Origin: Cellulosimicrobium terreum
Lineage (GTDB): Bacteria > Actinomycetota > Actinomycetes > Actinomycetales > Cellulomonadaceae
Assembly (NCBI GenBank): GCA_014803435.1
Contig: JACYFD010000007.1
Coordinates: 120,117-184,116 of the forward strand
Direction: 5' to 3'
Length of the DNA stretch: 64,000 nt
The notes beneath the pieces are model-generated. The model worked only from the letters and a program-made list of their open reading frames with translations, was not told where the DNA came from and searched no databases. A program made the position numbers and the translations under genes. This document shows, piece after piece, positions 27,158 through 37,803 of this stretch (position 1 is its first letter; each line of letters begins with the position of its first letter).

Positions 27158-28222
27158 CTAGCCCTCGGCGAGACGCCCACCTGCGGCGGGACGCCCCTCC
27201 GGTGCGTCGGTAGCCGACGCCGTGGCGCCGCCCTCGTCGGACCGGATGTCGATCCGCCAGCCGGTGAGCTTCGCCGCGAGGCGCGCGTTCTGGCCCTCCT
27301 TGCCGATCGCGAGCGAGAGCTGGAAGTCCGGGACCACCACCCGGGCCGCGCGCGCCGCCTCGTCGACGACCGTGACCGACGTCACCCGGGCGGGCGACAG
27401 CGCGTTGGCGACGAAGCGGGACGGGACGTCGTCGTGGTCGACGATGTCGATCTTCTCTCCGTGCAGCTCGGCCATGACCGCTCGCACCCGCGACCCCATC
27501 GGCCCGATGCACGCGCCCTTGGCGCCCAGCCCGGGCACGGTCGAGCGCACGGCCACCTTCGTACGGTGACCTGCCTCGCGCGCGATCGCCATGATCTCGA
27601 CCGAACCGTCCGCGATCTCAGGGACCTCGAGCTCGAACAGCTTGCGGACGAGGTTCGGGTGGGTCCGGCTCAACGTGATCTGCGGCCCCTTCATCCCCCG
27701 GGCGACCTCGAGGACGTACGCGCGCAGCCGTTCGCCGTGCACGTACTCCTCGGTCGGCACCTGCTCGTGGGGCGGGAGCACGGCCTCGGTGCCCCCGACG
27801 TCCACGAGCACGACGCGAGGGTCCCGCCCCTGCTGGATGACGCCGGCGAGGACCTCGCCCTCCTTGCCACGGAACAGTCCGAGGATCTGGTCGTCCTCGG
27901 CGTCCCGCAGGCGCTGGACGATCACCTGACGCGCGGTCGCGGTCGCGATACGACCGAAGTCGGCGGGCGTGTGGTCGAACTCGGGACCGTGCTCCGGCGC
28001 CGAGCTCGTGCCGTCCTCCTCGTCCTCGGTCTCGATCGCCTCACGCGCCCAGACGGTGACGTGTCCGGACCTGCGGTCCAGCTCGACGCGCGCACGCGGG
28101 TAGGCGTCCGGCGTCCGGTGGTAGGCCGAGAGCAGGGCCTGCTCGATCGCGGCGACGAGCACGTCGAGACTGATGTCCCGCTCGCGCTCCAGCAGCCGCA
28201 GGGCGCTCATGTCGATGTCCAT
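27158..28222 (-). CDS. nusA: Transcription termination/antitermination factor NusA
   Basis: 354 residues: N-terminal RNA-polymerase-binding domain ([21 protein letters not shown]), S1 domain, then KH1 and KH2 ([15 protein letters not shown] and [19 protein letters not shown] near 230-330). The C-terminal acidic repeats of proteobacterial NusA are absent, which is normal for actinobacteria. It starts 3 bases after the rimP stop and is followed by ylxR and infB. Confidence 0.96.
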   Translation of the reverse strand: MDIDMSALRLLERERDISLDVLVAAIEQALLSAYHRTPDAYPRARVELDRRSGHVTVWAREAIETEDEEDGTSSAPEHGPEFDHTPADFGRIATATARQVIVQRLRDAEDDQILGLFRGKEGEVLAGVIQQGRDPRVVLVDVGGTEAVLPPHEQVPTEEYVHGERLRAYVLEVARGMKGPQITLSRTHPNLVRKLFELEVPEIADGSVEIMAIAREAGHRTKVAVRSTVPGLGAKGACIGPMGSRVRAVMAELHGEKIDIVDHDDVPSRFVANALSPARVTSVTVVDEAARAARVVVPDFQLSLAIGKEGQNARLAAKLTGWRIDIRSDEGGATASATDAPEGRPAAGGRLAEG

Positions 28223-28225
28223 CGG

Positions 28226-28813
28226 TCAGGCCTCCTCGTCGTCGCCGCGCGAGGCGGCCGTGGGATCGTCGTTCTCGAGCTCGGGGAGGTCCGCCGTGAG
28301 CGCACGGCGCAGCTCGACCTGGACCTGTCCGCGCACCACCGTGGCGAACGGGACCGTCCGAGCCGTCGTGCGGCCGCGGGTGTCGGTCACGTCGAGCACG
28401 AGCTCGTCCTGCGCGCCGACCAGCCGCCCCTCGACGGTGCCCCCGTCGCTCAGGACGAGCCGCACCAGGCGGCCGAGCGCGCGGCGGAAGTGACGCTCCT
28501 GCGTCAGCGGTCGGTCCGTCCCCGGCGTCGACACCTCGAGGGTGTAGGCGCCGCGCAGCGCGGCGACCTCGTCCAGCGCGTCCGACACCGGTCGGGAGAC
28601 CTCGGCGACGGTGTCGAGGTCGAGGCTCCCCTGGCGGTCCTCCGGGAGGTCGAGCACCACCCGCACGACGGACCGTGCACCGGCACGCGAGACGCTGACG
28701 TCCTCGAGATAGAGGCCCGCAGCCGTCACCACCGGGTCCACCGCCTGCCGGACGCTGTCGCGCAGCGCGCTCTCGGCTCCGCTCGCGGACTGACCGCCCA
28801 CCTGCCCTGCCAT
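28226..28813 (-). CDS. rimP: Ribosome maturation factor RimP
   Basis: A 195-residue 30S maturation factor heading the nusA operon. The N-terminal alpha/beta domain (VDPVVTAAGLYLEDVSV) and the family signature LEVSTPGTDRPLT are clear, followed by the SH3-like domain. An acidic C-terminal tail ends DDEEA. The ATG at 28813 is the only start that keeps the usual length. It is divergent from the DUF4439 lipoprotein gene. Confidence 0.94.
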   Translation of the reverse strand: MAGQVGGQSASGAESALRDSVRQAVDPVVTAAGLYLEDVSVSRAGARSVVRVVLDLPEDRQGSLDLDTVAEVSRPVSDALDEVAALRGAYTLEVSTPGTDRPLTQERHFRRALGRLVRLVLSDGGTVEGRLVGAQDELVLDVTDTRGRTTARTVPFATVVRGQVQVELRRALTADLPELENDDPTAASRGDDEEA

Positions 28814-28955
28814 GAATCTCAGCTCCCGTCGGCTCCCACGCCGGGCACGGATACGACCGGTGTGTTGTTGTCCGTCTCGACCGGTATCGAACCGTGTCTC
28901 GACCAGGCACCAGCGTAACGACTCGCGGACCTGGAACATGACATCATCGCCTCCG

Positions 28956-30074
28956 ATGACTGCGTACGCGACCGCGACACCCGAAACCGCCCCCGCGCGG
29001 GGCTCCGTCCGCGCGGCGGGACCGCGCGGTGTCGCGGCCGCGCTCGCGATCGTCGCGGTTCTCGCGGGCTGCGGGCTGCGGCTCGAGACGCCCGCCCCCA
29101 CGGAACCCGTGCCGGACGCGGACGAGATCGTCCGTGAGACGGCGGTCGACGACGCGCTGGCCGTCTCGACGCTCGTGGCGGACGTCACACCGACCGTCGA
29201 CGACGAGAAGACGCTCGCCGTGCTCGCCCAGGCGGACGCCTTCGCCGTCGAGCACGTCGCCGCGCTCGGCGGCGTCTACGACTCCGGGCTCCCCGAGCCC
29301 GGCAGCTCCGCGTCGTCCTCGACCCCGCGCCCCGCCGTCACGACGACGACGCCCGACCCGTCCGGGGACACGACGCAGGACGGCGAGGGCGCGGGCGAGC
29401 CGGCGCCGGACGACGAGACGGGCGAGGAGGGTGGCGCCGAGGTCGACGACGAGGTCACGACGGACGACGTCGTCACCGCGCTCGTCGAGGCCTCGCAGCG
29501 CACCCGGGCGTCGGCCGACGCGACGTCGGACGGGCAGCTCGCACGGCTGCTCGTCTCCGTGGCCGCGTCCGAGCACGTCTCCGCCCGGCGGTTGGCCGCA
29601 GTCACCCGGTCCGACGCTGCGAAGGGCCTCGGCACGGCAGCGTCCGTGGTGGACGAGGCGCCCGCCGGGGTCAGCGCGGCCGACCTGGCCGCGCTCGTCG
29701 CGGCGGAGGACGCCGCCGGGTACGCCTACGAGGTGCGCGCTGCCCAGACGGACGGCAGCTCTCGCGAGGCCGCGGTCGTGCGCGCCGCGGAGCACCGCGC
29801 CCGCGCCGAGTCGTGGGCGCTCGCCGCCGGGACGGACGGCACCGACCAGGACCCGCGACGCGTCGCGTACGTGCTGCCGGACGACGACCTCGCCGTGCTC
29901 GCGCAGGGGTTGGAGACCGACCTCGCGACGTCCTACGCCACGCTGGTCGCCACGGCCACCCAGAGATCACGCGCCGTCCCCGCCGCGCTGCTCACGGACG
30001 CGTGGTCCTCGGCCGTGTCCTGGGGCGCCGAGCCGGTGCCGTTCCCCGGCCTGCCGGAGCAGGCCGGGGGCTGA
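28956..30074 (+). CDS. Putative lipoprotein with DUF4439 ferritin-like domain
   Basis: A 372-residue exported protein. A signal peptide with lipobox LAGC ends near residue 37, so it is probably anchored to the outer face of the membrane. A Thr/Pro/Asp-rich spacer (about 120-180) precedes a helical C-terminal DUF4439-type domain (LAALVAAEDAAGYAYEVRAAQ). Whether it binds metal is not shown. The ATG at 28956 is the nearest to the signal peptide; an ATG at 28938 would add six residues. It diverges from rimP and converges with proS. Confidence 0.82.
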   Translation: MTAYATATPETAPARGSVRAAGPRGVAAALAIVAVLAGCGLRLETPAPTEPVPDADEIVRETAVDDALAVSTLVADVTPTVDDEKTLAVLAQADAFAVEHVAALGGVYDSGLPEPGSSASSSTPRPAVTTTTPDPSGDTTQDGEGAGEPAPDDETGEEGGAEVDDEVTTDDVVTALVEASQRTRASADATSDGQLARLLVSVAASEHVSARRLAAVTRSDAAKGLGTAASVVDEAPAGVSAADLAALVAAEDAAGYAYEVRAAQTDGSSREAAVVRAAEHRARAESWALAAGTDGTDQDPRRVAYVLPDDDLAVLAQGLETDLATSYATLVATATQRSRAVPAALLTDAWSSAVSWGAEPVPFPGLPEQAGG

Positions 30075-30114
30075 GGCCCGGACGGACCGGCGGGACGACC
30101 CGCGGACCCGGGCC
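30075..30114. terminator. Hairpin between the DUF4439 gene and proS
   Basis: GGCCCGG (30075-30081) pairs with CCGGGCC (30108-30114), with an inner CGGG/CCCG stem (30091-30094 with 30099-30102). It lies right after the lipoprotein stop and can serve both convergent genes. Confidence 0.6.
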
Positions 30115-30146
30115 AGCAGGTCTCAGGCCGGCAGGTCTCAGGCCAA
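30115..30146. repeat. Short direct repeat at the proS 3' end
   Basis: GCAGGTCTCAGGCC occurs twice in tandem, one base apart, with a partial third copy (ACAGGTC) reaching into the last codons of proS. Confidence 0.5.
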
Positions 30147-32012
30147 CAGGTCCGCGACGCGCACCTCGACGTGCCCGACGGCGTCGGCGACGGGAACCTG
30201 GACCGCCGCCCCGGCACGCGGGCGGACCTCGACGACGCCGTCCGCGAGGCCACGGCCCACGATGAGCAGGAGCGGGACGCCCAGCAGCTCGGCGTCCTTG
30301 AACTTCACGCCCGGCGACACCTTGGGGCGGTCGTCGTAGACGACCTCGATGCCGCGCGCGGACAGCTCCGCCGTGAGGCGCTCGGACTCCGCGAAGACCG
30401 CCGGGTCCTTGCCCGTCGCCACGATGTGGACGTGCGCGGGCGCGACGTGCGCGGGCCAGGCCAGCCCGGCGTCGTCGTGGTTGGCCTCCGCGAGCGCGGC
30501 GAGCACGCGCGTGACGCCGATCCCGTACGAGCCCATCGTCACGACGACCTGCTTGCCGTTCTCGTCGAGGACGGTGAGGCCGAGCGCCTGGGCGTACTTG
30601 CGCCCGAGCGCGAAGATGTGGCCGATCTCGATGCCGCGCGCGAGCTCGAGCGGGCCGGACCCGTCGGGGGCGGGGTCCCCGGCACGGACCTCGGCCGCCT
30701 CGACGGTGCCGTCGGCGGAGAAGTCCCGCTCAGCGACGAGGTCGAACACGTGGCGCCCGTCCTCGTTGGCCCCGGTGATCCAGCGCGTTCCCGCGACGAC
30801 GCGCGGGTCGAGCAGGTAGCGGATCGAGTGCCGCACCCGCTCGCCGTCGGGCGCCTCGTCGCGTGCGTCAGGCGCCTCGCGCGGCACGTTCGGCCCGAGG
30901 ACCTGCGGGCCGAGGTAGCCCTTGACGAGCTCGGGGTGCGCGGCGAAGTCCGCGTCGGTCGCGGGCTCGACCTCGGCGGGCTCGAAGGCCGCGCCGATGC
31001 GCTTGAGGTCGACCCCGCGGTCGCCCGGCAGCCCGACGACGACGACCTCGCGGCGCCCGTCCGGGTGCGTCACGGCGAGGACGACGTTCTTCAGCGTGTC
31101 CGACGCGACCCACGCGCGGTCGTCGCGCGGGTGGTGGTCGTTCGCGAAGGCGACGAGCGAGTCGATCGTCGGAGTCCCCGGGGTGTCCTCGACGTGCGCT
31201 GCGGGCGCGCCCGCATAGTCGATCGCAGCGGGGACGGTCGTGACGACGGCCTCGACGTTCGCCGCGTAGCCGCCCGCGGACCGCACGAACGTGTCCTCCC
31301 CGATGGGGGTCGGGGTGAGGAACTCCTCCGAGCGCGACCCGCCCATCGCGCCCGACGTCGCCGCGACCACCACGTACTCCAGGCCGAGGCGGTCGAAGAT
31401 GCGACGGTACGCGGCGCGCTGCGCCTCGTACGAGCGCTCGAGGCCCTCGTCGGTCGTGTCGAACGAGTAGGCGTCCTTCATGACGAACTCGCGCCCGCGG
31501 ATGAGTCCGGCCCGCGGACGGGCCTCGTCGCGGTACTTCGTCTGGATCTGGTAGATCGCCAGCGGGAGGTCCTTGTAGGACGAGTACAGGTCCTTGACGA
31601 GGAGGGTGAACATCTCCTCGTGCGTCGGCGCGAGGAGGTAGTCGCCGTCCTTGCGGTCCTTGAGCCGGAAGATGTTCGGCCCGTACTCCGTCCAGCGCCC
31701 CGTCGCCTCGTACGGCTCGCGAGGAAGCAGCGCCGGGAAGTGCACCTCCTGCGCGCCCGCGGCGGCCATCTCCTCGCGGACCACGGCCTCGACCTTGCGC
31801 AGGACGCGCAGGCCGAGGGGCAGCCACGTGTAGATCCCGGGGGCGGCGCGGCGGATGTACCCGGCACGGACGAGAAGCTTGTGACTGGCGACCTCGGCGT
31901 CGGCCGGGTCCTCGCGCAGGGTCCGGACGAACAGGGAGGACAGGCGCAGGACGTCGGCAGGAGCGGTGCTCGAGCGGCGCGCGGCCGCGGCGCCGGAGGT
32001 GACGGAAGACAT
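30138..32012 (-). CDS. proS: Prolyl-tRNA synthetase, bacterial type with editing domain
   Basis: Charges tRNA-Pro. 624 residues: class II core motifs ([17 protein letters not shown] motif 1; [19 protein letters not shown] motif 2; [17 protein letters not shown] motif 3), the inserted editing domain about 230-410, and a C-terminal anticodon-binding domain ([13 protein letters not shown]). The ATG at 32012 has no ribosome-binding site but lies 7 bases after TAGGGT, hence probably leaderless. It is divergent from the Fpg-type gene with 33 bases between starts. Confidence 0.96.
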   Translation of the reverse strand: MSSVTSGAAAARRSSTAPADVLRLSSLFVRTLREDPADAEVASHKLLVRAGYIRRAAPGIYTWLPLGLRVLRKVEAVVREEMAAAGAQEVHFPALLPREPYEATGRWTEYGPNIFRLKDRKDGDYLLAPTHEEMFTLLVKDLYSSYKDLPLAIYQIQTKYRDEARPRAGLIRGREFVMKDAYSFDTTDEGLERSYEAQRAAYRRIFDRLGLEYVVVAATSGAMGGSRSEEFLTPTPIGEDTFVRSAGGYAANVEAVVTTVPAAIDYAGAPAAHVEDTPGTPTIDSLVAFANDHHPRDDRAWVASDTLKNVVLAVTHPDGRREVVVVGLPGDRGVDLKRIGAAFEPAEVEPATDADFAAHPELVKGYLGPQVLGPNVPREAPDARDEAPDGERVRHSIRYLLDPRVVAGTRWITGANEDGRHVFDLVAERDFSADGTVEAAEVRAGDPAPDGSGPLELARGIEIGHIFALGRKYAQALGLTVLDENGKQVVVTMGSYGIGVTRVLAALAEANHDDAGLAWPAHVAPAHVHIVATGKDPAVFAESERLTAELSARGIEVVYDDRPKVSPGVKFKDAELLGVPLLLIVGRGLADGVVEVRPRAGAAVQVPVADAVGHVEVRVADLLA

Positions 32013-32019
32013 GCGCCCA

Positions 32020-32025
32020 ACCCTA
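32020..32025 (-). promoter_or_regulatory. Leaderless-type -10 of proS
   Basis: TAGGGT on the minus strand, 7 bases before the proS ATG. It lies in the very short divergent gap with the Fpg-type gene. Confidence 0.55.
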
Positions 32026-32045
32026 CCGGCGGGGAGGATGGCCCC

Positions 32046-32960
32046 ATGCCCGAGCTGCCCGAGGTGGAGGCCCTCGTCCGGTTCCTCGACGACCGTGCCA
32101 CCGGACGCGCCGTCGTCGCCGTGGACGTCGCGCAGATCGCCGCGCTCAAGACGTTCGACCCACCCGTCACCGCGCTGGTCGGTGGGACCGTCACCGGCGC
32201 ACGCCGGCACGGCAAGTGGCTGGACCTGGCCGTCGCCCCCGGCGTCGACGGGCCGGAGCCCGGCCCGGTGCTCCACCTGGTCTTCCACCTCGCCCGAGGC
32301 GGGTGGCTGCGCTGGTCGGACACGGCGCCCACGACGCCCGTCCGGCCGCGGCTGGGCGGCAGCGGGGGTGGCCGGATCGCGGCCCTCGCGCTGCGCGTGC
32401 GGTTCGACGACGGCTCGGGCTTCGCCCTCACCGAGGCGGGCACGCGCAAGCGGCTGGCGGTGCACGTCGTGCGCGACCCCACCGAGGTCCGAGCCGTGCA
32501 GACCCTCGGGATCGAGCCGCTCGACCCCACGTTCACCGCTGAGGCGCTGGGAGCGCTCATGACGGCGCGCAACCAGCAGGTGAAGGGGCTGCTGCGCGAC
32601 CAGTCCGCGATCGCCGGCATCGGCAACGCGTACTCCGACGAGATCCTGCACGCCGCCCGCACGAGCCCGTTCAAGCTCACGCGCTCGTTCACGTCCGACG
32701 AGGTCGCGCGGCTGCACGCCGCGGTCGGCGAGGTGCTCGCCGAGGCGGTCGCCGGGTCGTCGGGCCGGCCTGCCGCGGAGCTCAAGGACGCGAAGCGGTC
32801 CGGGATGCGGGTGCACGGTCGCACCGGCGAGGCCTGCCCGGTGTGCGGGGACACGGTGCGAGAGGTGAGCTTCGCCGACCGCAGCCTCCAGTACTGCGCG
32901 ACGTGCCAGACGGGCGGCCAGGTGCTCGCCGACAGGCGCATGTCGCGCCTGCTCCGCTGA
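32046..32960 (+). CDS. Fpg/Nei-family DNA glycosylase
   Basis: A 304-residue base-excision repair enzyme. Pro2-Glu3 (MPELPE) gives the catalytic N-terminal proline and glutamate, HGKWLDL supplies the conserved Lys, [20 protein letters not shown] is the helix-two-turn-helix, and a C-terminal zinc finger has CPVC and CATC pairs (about 264-287). The sequence belongs to the actinobacterial subgroup separate from classical MutM, so the preferred lesion (8-oxoguanine or oxidised pyrimidine) is not certain. GGGGAGG lies just upstream of the ATG. Confidence 0.9.
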   Translation: MPELPEVEALVRFLDDRATGRAVVAVDVAQIAALKTFDPPVTALVGGTVTGARRHGKWLDLAVAPGVDGPEPGPVLHLVFHLARGGWLRWSDTAPTTPVRPRLGGSGGGRIAALALRVRFDDGSGFALTEAGTRKRLAVHVVRDPTEVRAVQTLGIEPLDPTFTAEALGALMTARNQQVKGLLRDQSAIAGIGNAYSDEILHAARTSPFKLTRSFTSDEVARLHAAVGEVLAEAVAGSSGRPAAELKDAKRSGMRVHGRTGEACPVCGDTVREVSFADRSLQYCATCQTGGQVLADRRMSRLLR

Positions 32961-32987
32961 CGCGGACCCTCGGCACAGGGGTGAGAC

Positions 32988-33917
32988 TCAGAACAGGACG
33001 GTCGCGAACGTGCCGACCTGCTCGAAGCCCACGCGGCGGTAGGTCGCGAGCGCGCGGGTGTTGTAGTCGTTGACGTACAGCGACACCACGGGCGGCCGCA
33101 CCAGGCTGCCTGCCGGTCGTGTCCGGGCCAGGTGCACGACGGCAGCCATGCCCGGCGCGGAGAGTCCTCGACCACGGTGGCGCGGATCGACCCAGACACC
33201 CTGGACCTGCGCGACGCGCTCGGTGACGGCGCCGAGCTCGGCCTTGAACACGACCTGCGCGTGCGACCCCGCGCCCTCCGTGCGGACGAACGACCGTCCC
33301 GCGACCACGAGCGAACGGACCCGCTCCTCGTACGCGCGGCCACCGCCCTCGACGGGCGAGTAGCCGACCTCCTCGGTGAACATGCGCACGCACGCGGGCA
33401 GGAGCACGGGGACCTCGGCCGGGACCGAGCGTCGCACCAGAGGGTCCGGCTCGACGTCGGGCTCGCGGTCGATCGCGAGCGACGGCTGGTCCGCCCGGAT
33501 CTCGCGCGGCGCCGGCCACGACGCGGCGAGCAGGTCCCAGAGCGCGAGGACCGCCGCGCTCTCCCCCACCACCGACGACGAGCGCCGCCCGGACCGTCGG
33601 GCGAGGGCGGCGAACGCCTCCACCGCGGCGCGACGGTCCTCGATGCTGAGCGTCGCGGGGACGACCGGAACGAGGTTCGCGCCGGCCCAGCACACGGCCT
33701 CCAGCGAGCCCTCGGCCGGGAAGCCCCAGACCTGGCCGCCGGCCGCCCGCAGACCGGCCCGACGGGCGACCTCGAGCCGTGACGCGGCGAGCGCGGAGGC
33801 GACGGGGTCGTACGCGCAGAGGGCCAGCGCCTGGGGGACCTCCGCGTCGGTCAGCTCCCGTGCTCCCCTGGCGGACCGGGGCCGCAGGGCCGGGACCGGT
33901 GGACGCCAGCGTGGCAC
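32988..33917 (-). CDS. GNAT acetyltransferase with N-terminal DUF4081-type domain
   Basis: A 309-residue two-domain protein. The N-terminal half (LCAYDPVASALAASRLE, then VPVVPATLSIEDRR) matches the DUF4081 arrangement found fused to GNAT domains in actinobacteria; the C-terminal GNAT half has VWVDPRHRGRGLSAPGMAAVV as the acetyl-CoA site and SLYVNDYNTRALATYRRVGF. Acceptor unknown. Its GTG start lies 5 bases after the ispG stop, so it is co-transcribed with ispG. Confidence 0.85.
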   Translation of the reverse strand: MPRWRPPVPALRPRSARGARELTDAEVPQALALCAYDPVASALAASRLEVARRAGLRAAGGQVWGFPAEGSLEAVCWAGANLVPVVPATLSIEDRRAAVEAFAALARRSGRRSSSVVGESAAVLALWDLLAASWPAPREIRADQPSLAIDREPDVEPDPLVRRSVPAEVPVLLPACVRMFTEEVGYSPVEGGGRAYEERVRSLVVAGRSFVRTEGAGSHAQVVFKAELGAVTERVAQVQGVWVDPRHRGRGLSAPGMAAVVHLARTRPAGSLVRPPVVSLYVNDYNTRALATYRRVGFEQVGTFATVLF

Positions 33918-33922
33918 CGTCG

Positions 33923-35086
33923 TCAGCCGACGGTGACGACCGGCGGGCCGGCCTGCGAGTCGTTCTCGGGGGTCATCGTCTCGGCGATGCGCAGGGCCTC
34001 CTCGATGAGCGTCTCGACGATCATCGACTCGGGCACGGTCTTGACCACCTCGCCCTTGACGAAGATCTGGCCCTTGCCGTTGCCGGACGCCACACCCAGG
34101 TCGGCCTCGCGCGCCTCACCGGGGCCGTTGACGACGCAGCCCATGACCGCGACGCGCAGCGGGACCTCCATGCCCTCGAGACCGGCGGTCACCTTCTCCG
34201 CGAGCGTGTACACGTCGACCTGGGCCCGGCCGCACGACGGGCACGAGACGATCTCCAGCTTGCGCGGACGCAGGTTGAGCGCCTGGAGGATCTGGATGCC
34301 CACCTTGACCTCCTCGACCGGCGGGGCCGAGAGGGAGACACGGATCGTGTCGCCGATGCCCTGGCTGAGCAGTGCTCCGAATGCGGTGGCGGACTTGATG
34401 GTGCCCTGGAACGCAGGACCGGCCTCGGTCACGCCGAGGTGCAGCGGCCAGTCGCCCGCCTCGGACAGCAGCTCGTAGGCCCGGACCATGACGACGGGGT
34501 CGTTGTGCTTGACGGAGATCTTGAAGTCGTGGAAGCCGTGCTCCTCGAACAGCGACGCCTCCCACACGGCCGACTCGACGAGCGCCTCCGGGGTGGCCTT
34601 GCCGTACTTGGCGAGCAGCCGCTTGTCGAGGGACCCGGCGTTGACACCGATCCGCAGGGACGTCCCGTGGTCCTTCGCCGCCTGGGCGATCTCCTTGACC
34701 TGGTCGTCGAACTGCCGGATGTTGCCCGGGTTGACGCGCACGGCGGCGCACCCGGCCTCGATCGCGGCGAAGACGTACTTCGGCTGGAAGTGGATGTCGG
34801 CGATGACCGGGATCTGCGACTTCTTCGCGATGATGGGGAGCGCGTCGGCGTCGTCCTGGGTGGGGCACGCGACCCGCACGATGTCGCAGCCCGAGGCCGT
34901 CAGCTCGGCGATCTGCTGGAGCGTCGCGTTGATGTCGGTGGTCTTGGTCGTCGTCATCGACTGGACGCTGACGGGCGCGTCGCCGCCGACCTCGACCTTG
35001 CCCACGTTGATCTTGCGGGTCTTGCGGCGCGGTGCGAGCACCGGGGGCGGGGCGGCAGGCATTCCGAGGCTGATGGGTACGCTCAC
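33923..35086 (-). CDS. ispG: 4-hydroxy-3-methylbut-2-en-1-yl diphosphate synthase
   Basis: Iron-sulfur enzyme of the MEP isoprenoid pathway. 387 residues: TIM-barrel N-terminal half ([19 protein letters not shown]) and a [4Fe-4S]-binding C-terminal part with CPSCGRAQ and GCVVNGPGE. The GTG at 35086 lies 7 bases after a GATACT -10, suggesting a leaderless mRNA. dxr, another MEP gene, is 1.5 kb upstream on the same strand with rseP between, a conserved actinobacterial arrangement. Confidence 0.96.
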   Translation of the reverse strand: MSVPISLGMPAAPPPVLAPRRKTRKINVGKVEVGGDAPVSVQSMTTTKTTDINATLQQIAELTASGCDIVRVACPTQDDADALPIIAKKSQIPVIADIHFQPKYVFAAIEAGCAAVRVNPGNIRQFDDQVKEIAQAAKDHGTSLRIGVNAGSLDKRLLAKYGKATPEALVESAVWEASLFEEHGFHDFKISVKHNDPVVMVRAYELLSEAGDWPLHLGVTEAGPAFQGTIKSATAFGALLSQGIGDTIRVSLSAPPVEEVKVGIQILQALNLRPRKLEIVSCPSCGRAQVDVYTLAEKVTAGLEGMEVPLRVAVMGCVVNGPGEAREADLGVASGNGKGQIFVKGEVVKTVPESMIVETLIEEALRIAETMTPENDSQAGPPVVTVG

Positions 35087-35093
35087 GTCCCCT

Positions 35094-35099
35094 AGTATC
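35094..35099 (-). promoter_or_regulatory. Leaderless-type -10 of ispG
   Basis: GATACT on the minus strand ends 7 bases before the GTG at 35086. The same hexamer and spacing precede the small membrane-protein gene at 62747. Confidence 0.5.
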
Positions 35100-35118
35100 C
35101 CCCGATCGGTGCTCGACG

Positions 35119-35139
35119 CCGCACGCCCGACCCGTGCGG
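35119..35139. terminator. Hairpin between rseP and ispG
   Basis: CCGCACG (35119-35125) pairs with CGTGCGG (35133-35139) across 7 bases in the 137-base gap after rseP. A modest terminator candidate upstream of the ispG promoter. Confidence 0.45.
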
Positions 35140-35223
35140 GACGTCACCTGCCCGCCGGGTGCGGCACATCGTCGCGGGACCTCCACAGAACCCGGGCGTC
35201 GCGCGGCACCCGGAGTCCGGGCG

Positions 35224-36534
35224 CTACGTCAGCCGGACCGGATCCACGATGTCCGCGACGATGAGCACCGCGCCGACGCCGACGAGCACGACGAACATCA
35301 CGTACGCGACGGGCATCATCCTCGCGACGTCCGCCGGACCTGGCCGCGGGAGCCCGCGCACGCGCGCGGCGGTCCGCTTGGCACCCTCGTAGAGCGCGTT
35401 GACGACGTGCCCGCCGTCGAGCGGCAGCAGCGGGATGAGGTTGAACACGAACAGGGCGACGTTCAGCGCCGCCAGCAGCATCAGCATGGTGACGACCCGG
35501 TCGAGGACCGGGCTCTCGGCGCCCGCGACGTCGACCGCGACGCGACCGACGCCCACGACGCTCATCACGGAGTCCTGGCCCCGCGGCGCGTCCGTGAACG
35601 CCGCCTCGACGGCCTCGCCGACCTTCACCGGCAGCGTCACGATCATCCCGGCCGTACCGCTGACCTGCTGCCACGTCGCGTCCGCCGCGGCGCCGACCCC
35701 GGCCGAGCGGCGCTCGAGCGTGGGGGTGAACCCGACGTAGCCGGCCGGCTCCGTCACCGGTCGACCCGCGTCGTCGACCACGGGCGTCCCGTCGTCCGCG
35801 ACGACCTGCCGCTGGACCTCGGCCGGTGTCATGCTCAGGTCGACCTGCTCGCCGTCGCGCTCGACGACGACGGGAACGGTCTCGTCGGCCGCGCCGCGGA
35901 TCATCCCGCTGAGCTGGTCCCAGGACGTGACGGCCTGGCCGTCGAACGTCACGATCGTGTCACCAGGCGCCAGACCGGCCGCGGCCGCCGGCGACGGCGC
36001 GTCCGCGTCGGTGCACTCCTGCTCCGCCGTCGTCACCGTGCCGGTCACGCAGGGCGAGACGCTGCCGACCGTGGTGGTGACCGTGGGCAGGCCGATGCCG
36101 ACGAAGACCACGAAGGTCAGCACGATCGCGATGAGCAGGTTCATGAACGGGCCGCCGAGCATGACGACGACCTTCTTGGGCGCCGAGAGGTTGTAGAACG
36201 CCCGCCCCTCCTCGCCCGGACGGATCTCCTCGGTGCTCGCGTCGCGCGCGTCGGCGACGACCTGGGACATGAATCCCTGTCCCCGCGGACGGCTCCCGGC
36301 CGGCGCCGGGGGGTACATGCCCACCAGCCGCACGTAGCCACCGAGCGGCACCGCCTTGAGCCCGTACTCCGTCTCGCCCTTCGTGCGCGACCAGAGGGTG
36401 GGTCCGAACCCGACCATGTACTGGCTCACCCGCACGCCGAACTTCTTCGCGGGCACCATGTGCCCCACCTCGTGCAGCGCGATCGAGACGACGATCCCCA
36501 CCACGATCACGAGGATGCCGATCAGCGTGGCCAT
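35224..36534 (-). CDS. rseP: Site-2 intramembrane metalloprotease (RseP/Rip1 type, M50)
   Basis: A 436-residue membrane protease that cleaves anti-sigma factors or other single-span proteins. HEVGH at 21-25 lies in the first helix; the third zinc ligand is in NLIPLLPLDGGHVV near the C-terminus; a PDZ domain lies between (GLAPGDTIVTFDGQAVTSWDQL). Four membrane spans are visible. The ATG follows AGGAG. dxr ends 58 bases upstream. Confidence 0.94.
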   Translation of the reverse strand: MATLIGILVIVVGIVVSIALHEVGHMVPAKKFGVRVSQYMVGFGPTLWSRTKGETEYGLKAVPLGGYVRLVGMYPPAPAGSRPRGQGFMSQVVADARDASTEEIRPGEEGRAFYNLSAPKKVVVMLGGPFMNLLIAIVLTFVVFVGIGLPTVTTTVGSVSPCVTGTVTTAEQECTDADAPSPAAAAGLAPGDTIVTFDGQAVTSWDQLSGMIRGAADETVPVVVERDGEQVDLSMTPAEVQRQVVADDGTPVVDDAGRPVTEPAGYVGFTPTLERRSAGVGAAADATWQQVSGTAGMIVTLPVKVGEAVEAAFTDAPRGQDSVMSVVGVGRVAVDVAGAESPVLDRVVTMLMLLAALNVALFVFNLIPLLPLDGGHVVNALYEGAKRTAARVRGLPRPGPADVARMMPVAYVMFVVLVGVGAVLIVADIVDPVRLT

Positions 36535-36592
36535 CAGTCCCTGCTCTCCTTCGTGCTGTCCCGGGCGCACCTGGCGCCCTGACGAGTCCTCG

Positions 36593-37795
36593 TCATCGGC
36601 GTTCCAGCAGCTCGCTCGCGCGGGCACGCGCCCACGTCTCGGCGTCCGACACGTCGTCCAACGTCACGGCCGCCGCATCCGTTCCGCCATGCTCGGTGAG
36701 CACGCGGTCGACCGTGGTCACGATGTCACCGAAACCTGCGCGCCCGCTGAGGAAGGCGGCGACGGCCTCCTCGTTCGCCGCGTTGTAGACCGCGGGGTGG
36801 GTCGCGCTCGCCGCCACCGCGGCCCGCGCGATCCCCACGGCCGGGAAGGCGGCGTCGTCGAGCGGCTCGAAGGTCCACGACGTCGCGGCGGTCCAGTCGC
36901 ACGGGGGCGTCACGATGTCGAGCCGCTCGGGCCACGAGAGCCCGAGCGCGATCGGCAGACGCATGTCCGGGGGCGACGCCTGGGCGATCGTCGAGCCGTC
37001 GACGAACTCGACCATCGAGTGCACGACCGACTGCGGGTGCACGACGACGGTGATGTCCTGGACCGGCACGTCGAAGAGCAGGTGCGCCTCGATGAGCTCG
37101 AGGCCCTTGTTCATGAGGCTCGCCGAGTTCACGGTGACCACCGGGCCCATCGCCCACGTCGGGTGCGCCAGCGCCTGGTCGACCGTCGCCGCCTTGACGG
37201 CGTCCGCCGCCCAGCCGCGGAACGGGCCGCCGGACGCGGTGAGGATCAGCCGACGGACCTCGGCGCGCGCGCCGGAGCGCAGGCACTGCGCGATGGCCGA
37301 GTGCTCCGAGTCGACGGGGACGATCTGGTCCGGACGCTGCTGCGCCGCGCGCACGAGGGCGCCGCCGGCCACGAGCGACTCCTTGTTCGCGAGCGCGAGC
37401 GTCGAGCCGCCGCGCAGGGCGGCGAGGGTCGCCGCGAGGCCGACCGAGCCGGTGACGCCGTTGAGCACGACGTCGCTCCCCCGGCCCGCGAGCTCGGCTG
37501 CCGCGTGCGGGCCGGCGATTACCTCGGGCACTCGGCCACGGCCCGCGAACGCCTCGGTCAGGGCCGCCCCGAGGGCGCCCGCCCGTGCGTCGTCGGCGAC
37601 CGCGACGAGCCCGACGCCGAGCTCCGCGGCCTGGCGCGCGAGGAGGCCGACGTCGCTGCCGCCCGCGGACAGCGCCTCGACGCGGAACGCGTCCGGGTGC
37701 GAGCGGACGACGTCGATCGCCTGGGTCCCGATCGACCCGGTCGAGCCGAGGATCGTCACGGTGCGAGGTGTGGTGCGGTCGTGCATGGGCACCAT
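36593..37795 (-). CDS. dxr: 1-deoxy-D-xylulose 5-phosphate reductoisomerase
   Basis: NADPH-dependent second step of the MEP pathway. About 400 residues with the nucleotide motif [11 protein letters not shown], the catalytic [13 protein letters not shown] and the [11 protein letters not shown] loop. Two ATGs are possible: 37795, nine bases after the DivIVA-repeat gene stop (coupling favours it), or 37786. rseP and ispG follow. Confidence 0.95.
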   Translation of the reverse strand: MVPMHDRTTPRTVTILGSTGSIGTQAIDVVRSHPDAFRVEALSAGGSDVGLLARQAAELGVGLVAVADDARAGALGAALTEAFAGRGRVPEVIAGPHAAAELAGRGSDVVLNGVTGSVGLAATLAALRGGSTLALANKESLVAGGALVRAAQQRPDQIVPVDSEHSAIAQCLRSGARAEVRRLILTASGGPFRGWAADAVKAATVDQALAHPTWAMGPVVTVNSASLMNKGLELIEAHLLFDVPVQDITVVVHPQSVVHSMVEFVDGSTIAQASPPDMRLPIALGLSWPERLDIVTPPCDWTAATSWTFEPLDDAAFPAVGIARAAVAASATHPAVYNAANEEAVAAFLSGRAGFGDIVTTVDRVLTEHGGTDAAAVTLDDVSDAETWARARASELLERR

Positions 37796-37803
37796 CGTCC
37801 CAG

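Noticed and set aside
35134..36582. A plus-strand frame of 482 codons opposite rseP
   Set aside because: Shadow of rseP; the minus strand has HEVGH, PDZ and the C-terminal zinc ligand.
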